NCBI GenBank assembly: GCA_946183715.1
Contig: CAMHDB010000047.1
Coordinates: 1 to 10,188 of the forward strand
Source of the DNA: an uncultured Oscillibacter sp.
GTDB taxonomy: Bacteria > Bacillota > Clostridia > Oscillospirales > Oscillospiraceae
DNA: 10,188 nucleotides
Direction: 5' to 3'
The position numbers and the translations under genes were made by a program. Positions 6,313 through 10,188 of this stretch are shown here, in pieces (the stretch's first letter is position 1; every line of letters begins with the position of its first letter). Below the pieces are notes generated by a model that did no database searches, was not told where the DNA came from, and worked only from the letters and a program-made list of their open reading frames with translations.

Positions 6313-6341
6313 TTGACATTTCGGACAAAATGTGGTATGAT
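6313..6341 (+). promoter_or_regulatory. Sigma-A-type promoter for the histidine kinase operon
   Basis: Consensus TTGACA (6313-6318), a 17-nt spacer and TATGAT (6336-6341). Transcription would start near 6348, leaving a leader of about 67 nt before the ATG at 6415. The -10 box is also the left end of a long inverted repeat, so repression by a protein bound there is likely. The promoter abuts the decayed insertion-sequence region. Confidence 0.8.
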
Positions 6342-6360
6342 AAACTGTCAGTTTGTCATA
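6336..6360. promoter_or_regulatory. 25-bp inverted repeat over the -10 box and start site: probable operator
   Basis: The left arm TATGATAAACTG (6336-6347) and right arm CAGTTTGTCATA (6349-6360) are reverse complements except at one position, around a single central T. The start of transcription should fall at the centre, so the RNA would contain only one arm and could not fold this repeat. That favours a protein-binding operator over an RNA hairpin. The size and placement suit a dimeric repressor such as TetR type (inference). No obvious candidate repressor gene lies nearby. Confidence 0.7.
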
Positions 6361-6414
6361 AAAATAACAGGTTTCTATTCCGAACCGCGTTCTCAAGATA
6401 AAGGGAGTGCTTGC

Positions 6415-9210
6415 ATGCTGGACTTCAAAACCGGGTTCTATGAAAAATTGTTCAAGTCTCTGGACAACAACGCCGTGATTATGCGGGTAGAAGACGGCGG
6501 GCGTTATTATCCGGTTTGGTGCTCCCGGGAGTTCACGGAGATGATAGAGGGCACGGAAGAGGAGTTCATCAGTCTGGAAAGCGGCGGCAGTATGGAGACC
6601 ATTTTCCCCGACGACCGCGACGAAATCGCCTACCTGTTCCGGAATCACGTCGCCCGCGACGGCTCCAACAGCGTCACCGTCCGCAAGTACACGCTCAAGG
6701 GCAACCTGCTTTGGGTTTGCATTCACTACGCCTTCATGCGCGAGGACGGCGTGCAGTACGCCTACTGCACCTACTTCAACGTCACGGACTTAAAAGAAAG
6801 CGAGCGCCAGACGCAGGCCATGTACGAGGGCCTCAACCGCGAACTGCACACATTAGCCAATGAGAGCCTGTGCGTCGTGCGCTGCAATCTGACGGAGGGC
6901 GTCGTGGAGGAAATACGGGGGAAAGACCTGTACGAGGGCGACCGGGAGGGCATGTCGGTGCATGAGATGTTCCGGACGCGCCTCGACCATATGCCGCTGG
7001 ACGAAGACCGCGAAAACGTCCGGAGAGCGTTCACGATGGACCATCTCAAGGAGCAGTATTATAAAGGAGAAGGCCCGGTTTCGGTGGTGGTCTTTTCCAA
7101 CCGCCGCTCGGGGAGGCAGTGTTTCGTGCGCTGTTCGGTGTCCATGCGCAAGGACCCCGTGACAAGCGACTGGATTGCCCTCGGCGTGGAGTCGGAGTAC
7201 AACACCCAGAAGGTCACGGAGACCCTCAATGGCAAGATTCTCGCCCAGCAGTACGACATGGTCTGCTACCTCGTCGGCGACAGCTACGGCATCGCAATCG
7301 GCGACATCGCCAACGCCGGGAGGGGGAGTATTTTCCCGAAGAAGCGCAACGGCAGTTACGCGCGCTACCTCCGCGAACAGGTACTCCCGTCGGCCTCCGA
7401 ACACGTCCACGACCGCGACGAACTCATGAACGCCCTCTCGCTGGACACCATCGCCGCCAAACTCGCCGAGCGCGAACCCTATACCGTCGACGTGACTTGT
7501 GACATCGACGACGAAATTTACAACAAGCGCTTCATGTTCTTCATGGTCGACCCCCAGACGCGCTTCTATATCCTCCTGAAATCGGACATCACGGAACTGC
7601 TCCGCGAACAGCGCGAACAAAACAATCTCATGGCACAGGCCCTCGAAGAGGCCCGGCAGGCCAATGTCGCCAAGACGGCGTTTCTGTCCAGCATGAGCCA
7701 CGAAATCCGCACGCCCATGAACGCCATTATCGGACTGGACAGTATCGCGCTGAAAGACCCCGGCCTCCCCGAACACACCCGCGAACAGCTTGAGAAAATC
7801 GGCGGGAGCGCGCGCCACCTCTTGGGCCTCATCAACGACATTCTCGACATGAGCCGTATCGAATCGGGGCGCATGGTGCTCAAAAACGAGGAGTTTTCGT
7901 TCAGTTCCATGCTCGAACAAATCAACACCATGATTCACAGCCAGTGTCAGGAACACGGCCTCCGCTACGACTGCCTCATACATGGCACCGTCGACGAATA
8001 CTACATCGGCGACGATATGAAGCTCAAACAGGTACTGATTAACATCCTCGGCAACGCGGTCAAGTTCACGCCCGCGCCGGGTGCGGTATCGCTGAGCGTG
8101 GAGCGCACCGCCTGTTTTGAAGACCATTCCACCCTGCGTTTCGTCGTGAAAGATACCGGAATCGGCATGGACAAGTCTTTTCTGCCCCGGATTTTCGACG
8201 CCTTCAGTCAGGAAAATTCCAGCCGCACCACGAAATACGGCAGTACGGGACTGGGCATGGCCATCACGAAGAATATCGTGGAGATGATGAACGGCAACAT
8301 TTCCGTACAGTCGGAGAAGGGCGTCGGCTCGGAGTTCACGGTCAACGTCACCCTGAAAAACAGCGACCGCACCGAACAGAGTGCGGACGACTTCCGCCCG
8401 CAGGACATGCGCGTACTCATCATCGACGACGACCCCATCGCGTGCGAACACGCCAAACTGGTACTCGAGGAAGTCGGCCTTACCGCCGACACCTGTATGA
8501 GCGGCGCGGAGGCCCTGCAAATGATAGAAGTCCGCCACGCGCGCCGGGAATCCTACGAACTCATCCTCGTGGATATGAAAATGCCCGGGGAGGACGGAAT
8601 CGAGGTCACGCGCAAAATACGCGAACTCTACAACGGCGAATCTACGATTATCATCCTCACCGCCTACAACTGGGACGACATCATGGCCGACGCCGTAGAG
8701 GCCGGGGTCGACAGCTTCATGTCAAAGCCGCTGTTCGGCTCCGAGGTTCTCGCCGAACTCCGGCAGGCCGTGCAATCGCGGGCGCAGGAGGAACCCGGAG
8801 AAGTCTCGCGGGCCGACCTCAGCAACCGCCGTATTTTGCTCGCGGAGGACATGCCCATCAACGCCGAAATCATGCTGGAACTGCTCGACATGCGCGGCAT
8901 GACCGCCGACCACGCCGAGAACGGGAAGGCAGCCGTCGAATTTTTCGACGGGCACCCGGAGCACTACTACGACGCCGTGCTCATGGACGTGCGAATGCCT
9001 GTCATGGACGGCTGGGACGCCGCCGCCGCGATTCGTGCCCTTGACCGCCCCGACGCGAAAACCGTGCCTATCATCGCCATGACCGCCAACGCGTTCGACG
9101 AGGACGTACAGCATTCTTTACAGGCCGGAATGAACGCGCATTTAAGCAAGCCCGTCGACCCCGACCGCCTCTTTGACACGCTGGAAACGCTTATACGGGA
9201 TGCTTCGTGA
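6415..9210 (+). CDS. Cytosolic PAS hybrid histidine kinase with two receiver domains
   Basis: Signalling protein of 931 aa with no signal peptide or membrane segment, so it probably senses an intracellular cue. Residues about 15-128 form a PAS-like domain with a PAC-like end (LKGNLLWVCIHYAFMREDG, TYFNVTDLKESE). About 140-395 hold two more PAS-like modules, the second ending FYILLKSDITELL. A short coiled stretch leads to HisKA with H429 in SMSHEIRTPMNAIIG. The ATPase domain has N547 (NILGNAVKFTP), DTGIGM (580-585) and GSTGLGMAI (609-617). Receiver 1 (about 665-785) has D720 and K771; receiver 2 (about 805-928) has D858 and K912. There is no Hpt domain, so any relay needs a partner protein. The start is ATG 6415 with GGGAG 7 nt upstream; the frame is open further upstream but that part crosses the promoter and insertion remnant. 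A second kinase gene follows 32 nt later. Confidence 0.94.
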   Translation: MLDFKTGFYEKLFKSLDNNAVIMRVEDGGRYYPVWCSREFTEMIEGTEEEFISLESGGSMETIFPDDRDEIAYLFRNHVARDGSNSVTVRKYTLKGNLLWVCIHYAFMREDGVQYAYCTYFNVTDLKESERQTQAMYEGLNRELHTLANESLCVVRCNLTEGVVEEIRGKDLYEGDREGMSVHEMFRTRLDHMPLDEDRENVRRAFTMDHLKEQYYKGEGPVSVVVFSNRRSGRQCFVRCSVSMRKDPVTSDWIALGVESEYNTQKVTETLNGKILAQQYDMVCYLVGDSYGIAIGDIANAGRGSIFPKKRNGSYARYLREQVLPSASEHVHDRDELMNALSLDTIAAKLAEREPYTVDVTCDIDDEIYNKRFMFFMVDPQTRFYILLKSDITELLREQREQNNLMAQALEEARQANVAKTAFLSSMSHEIRTPMNAIIGLDSIALKDPGLPEHTREQLEKIGGSARHLLGLINDILDMSRIESGRMVLKNEEFSFSSMLEQINTMIHSQCQEHGLRYDCLIHGTVDEYYIGDDMKLKQVLINILGNAVKFTPAPGAVSLSVERTACFEDHSTLRFVVKDTGIGMDKSFLPRIFDAFSQENSSRTTKYGSTGLGMAITKNIVEMMNGNISVQSEKGVGSEFTVNVTLKNSDRTEQSADDFRPQDMRVLIIDDDPIACEHAKLVLEEVGLTADTCMSGAEALQMIEVRHARRESYELILVDMKMPGEDGIEVTRKIRELYNGESTIIILTAYNWDDIMADAVEAGVDSFMSKPLFGSEVLAELRQAVQSRAQEEPGEVSRADLSNRRILLAEDMPINAEIMLELLDMRGMTADHAENGKAAVEFFDGHPEHYYDAVLMDVRMPVMDGWDAAAAIRALDRPDAKTVPIIAMTANAFDEDVQHSLQAGMNAHLSKPVDPDRLFDTLETLIRDAS

Positions 9211-9242
9211 ACCGCGATTTCACAGAGAAAGGACGTTGTGGA

Positions 9243-10188
9243 ATGGGGGAGGAAGTCAACAAGCGCATACTGTCAGAAATGGAGCGAATGCCGGGAGGCT
9301 TTTTCATCTACCGGGCCGACGAGAGAGAGGAAATCCTGTACGCCAACGAGATTCTACTGCACATGTTCGGCTGTCAGGCATGGGAGGAGTTCCGGGAGCT
9401 GACCGGGGGCACCTTCCCGGGCATGGTTCACCCGGACGACCTGCAAGGCGTACAGGCCTCTATCGCCGAGCAGATACTGCGGGACGACAGGCACCTTGAT
9501 TACGTGGAGTACCGGATAACGCGCAGGGACGGCGCTGTCCGCTGGATTGACGACTACGGGCGCTTCGTACACACGGAGCAGTACGGGAACGTCTACTACG
9601 TCATGGCCCGGGACATTACGAATCTCCGCGCCTCGCGCGACGAGACCGTCCGGAGGGCGGAAGTCATCGAGGGCCTGAGCGTCGACTTCTCCTCCATCCT
9701 GCTCCTCAACCTCGACACGGGCCAGTTTCGCTGTTACCGCGACAACAGCCGCATTCTGCAAAATCTCCTGTCGGAAATGCGTCAGGAGGAGCCGCACTGG
9801 CGCGACGTGTTCGCGCTCTACGCCGTGCGCCACGTATTCCCCGACGACCGCGCGCAGTACCTTCAGGAAGTCTCCGAGGCGCGAATCCGGGAACGCCTCC
9901 GCGCCGGGCAGTCCTACACGGTCGACTACCGCTGTACGGGCCGCGACGGCGCCACCGTCTATATGCAAATGTCCGTCGTGCGTATCGACAGCGAGACCCC
10001 CCGGGCGCGCGTCGTCATGGGCTACCGCGACATTACCGCGCAGGTTCAGCGCCTCCAGCGGGAAATGTCCGAAAAGCTCAACATGGAACTCGAACTCGAA
10101 CAGGAAAAGCGGAGCAACGAAATCAAGTCGTCCTTCCTGTTCAACATCTCCCACGACATCCGCACGCCCATGAACGCCATTATGGGCT
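9243..10188 (+). CDS. PAS-domain histidine kinase, probably hybrid (C-terminus off the right edge)
   Basis: The window holds 315 residues, beginning MGEEVNKRILSEMERMPGGF. Residues about 15-130 form a PAS domain of the PAS_3 type, with FPGMVHPDDL, RRDGAVRWIDDYGRF and YYVMARDITNL. Residues about 140-275 are a second PAS-like module (SSILLLNLDTGQFRCY, HVFPDDR, GRDGATVYMQMSV, VMGYRDITAQ). A coiled-coil linker (about 277-296) leads to HisKA, with H304 in FNISHDIRTPMNAIMG just before the edge. No membrane segment is seen. The ATPase and any receiver domains lie outside, so hybrid status is inferred from the neighbouring kinase. The start is ATG 9243, with AAAGGA (9228-9233) 9 nt upstream. The 32-nt gap after the first kinase indicates one operon. 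The general plan resembles its neighbour, but the sensor sequences differ clearly, so this is not a recent duplication of the input part. Confidence 0.92.
   Translation, partial: MGEEVNKRILSEMERMPGGFFIYRADEREEILYANEILLHMFGCQAWEEFRELTGGTFPGMVHPDDLQGVQASIAEQILRDDRHLDYVEYRITRRDGAVRWIDDYGRFVHTEQYGNVYYVMARDITNLRASRDETVRRAEVIEGLSVDFSSILLLNLDTGQFRCYRDNSRILQNLLSEMRQEEPHWRDVFALYAVRHVFPDDRAQYLQEVSEARIRERLRAGQSYTVDYRCTGRDGATVYMQMSVVRIDSETPRARVVMGYRDITAQVQRLQREMSEKLNMELELEQEKRSNEIKSSFLFNISHDIRTPMNAIMG

Larger units (their letters stand above)
5708..6335. other. Region without an intact gene: hairpin, insertion-sequence remnant and terminator
   Basis: This stretch separates the glycosylase operon from the kinase operon. 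It holds the repeated hairpin at 5745-5766. A segment starting GGCGCTGTCTCAAAAC at about 5783 resembles an insertion-sequence end. A terminator lies at 5865-5911, and a decayed transposase 3' end on the minus strand at 5953-6210. From about 6211 to 6312 I recognise nothing with confidence; it may be further decayed transposase in other frames. Plus-strand reading frames crossing the stretch have no recognisable protein and are not counted as coding. Confidence 0.6.

Noticed and set aside
5920..6414. N-terminal extension of the hybrid kinase by 165 residues
   Set aside because: The extension would cross the insertion-sequence remnant and the consensus promoter at 6313-6341. The ATG at 6415 has a proper ribosome site and begins the recognisable protein.
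6853..8538. Long open frame on the minus strand, 561 codons, opposite the hybrid kinase gene
   Set aside because: It lies antisense to conserved HisKA and ATPase sequence, its translation matches nothing recognisable, and long antisense frames are expected in GC-rich coding DNA.
9354..10154. Minus-strand open frame of 266 codons opposite the second kinase
   Set aside because: The plus strand encodes clear PAS and HisKA motifs here; the antisense translation has no recognisable features.

Overview
The window is GC-rich bacterial DNA with well-formed Shine-Dalgarno sites, sigma-A-type promoters and dense coding. The lineage is inferred, not proven. It looks like a GC-rich member of the Bacillota, probably a gut Clostridia of the Oscillospirales type. 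The reasons are the DUF4127 protein, an exported protein with a copper-amine-oxidase-like N-terminal domain, a CadC-type ArsR regulator, an IS1182-type transposase remnant, and PAS-rich hybrid histidine kinases.

Left half, minus strand (1-4060). A strong promoter at 4032-4060 drives a membrane-anchored DUF4127 protein (3999-2230). About 50 nt further on is an exported protein (2179-632) with a copper-amine-oxidase-like N-terminal domain, a long Ser/Thr/Pro tandem-repeat linker and a deacetylase-like C-terminal domain that lacks the catalytic motifs. A palindromic hairpin lies between these two genes. Next on the same strand, behind its own extended -10 promoter, is an OmpR/PhoB-type response regulator that runs off the left edge.

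Middle, plus strand (4089-5707). A divergent promoter starts a compact operon. It encodes a CadC/SmtB-type ArsR metal sensor with both classical metal sites intact, a PAP2-family membrane lipid phosphatase, and a family 4 [4Fe-4S] uracil-DNA glycosylase. The last two genes are separated by 2 nt. No metal transporter is present.

Region 5708-6414 has no intact gene. It holds a second copy of the palindromic hairpin, a possible insertion-sequence end, a rho-independent terminator on the minus strand and the decayed 3' end of an IS1182-like transposase on the minus strand. It then holds a strong plus-strand promoter whose -10 box forms one end of a nearly perfect 25-bp inverted repeat, probably an operator.

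Right end, plus strand (6415-10188). This promoter drives two consecutive cytosolic hybrid-type histidine kinase genes 32 nt apart. The first is complete (PAS-like sensor modules, HisKA, HATPase, two receiver domains; 931 aa). The second is cut by the window edge just after its phospho-acceptor histidine.

I see no CRISPR array, tRNA, rRNA or prophage. Nothing here is clearly a new system. The points most worth a second look are the promoter-embedded palindrome, the catalytically dead deacetylase-like protein with its repeat linker, the shared intergenic hairpin, and the metal sensor without an adjacent metal transporter.
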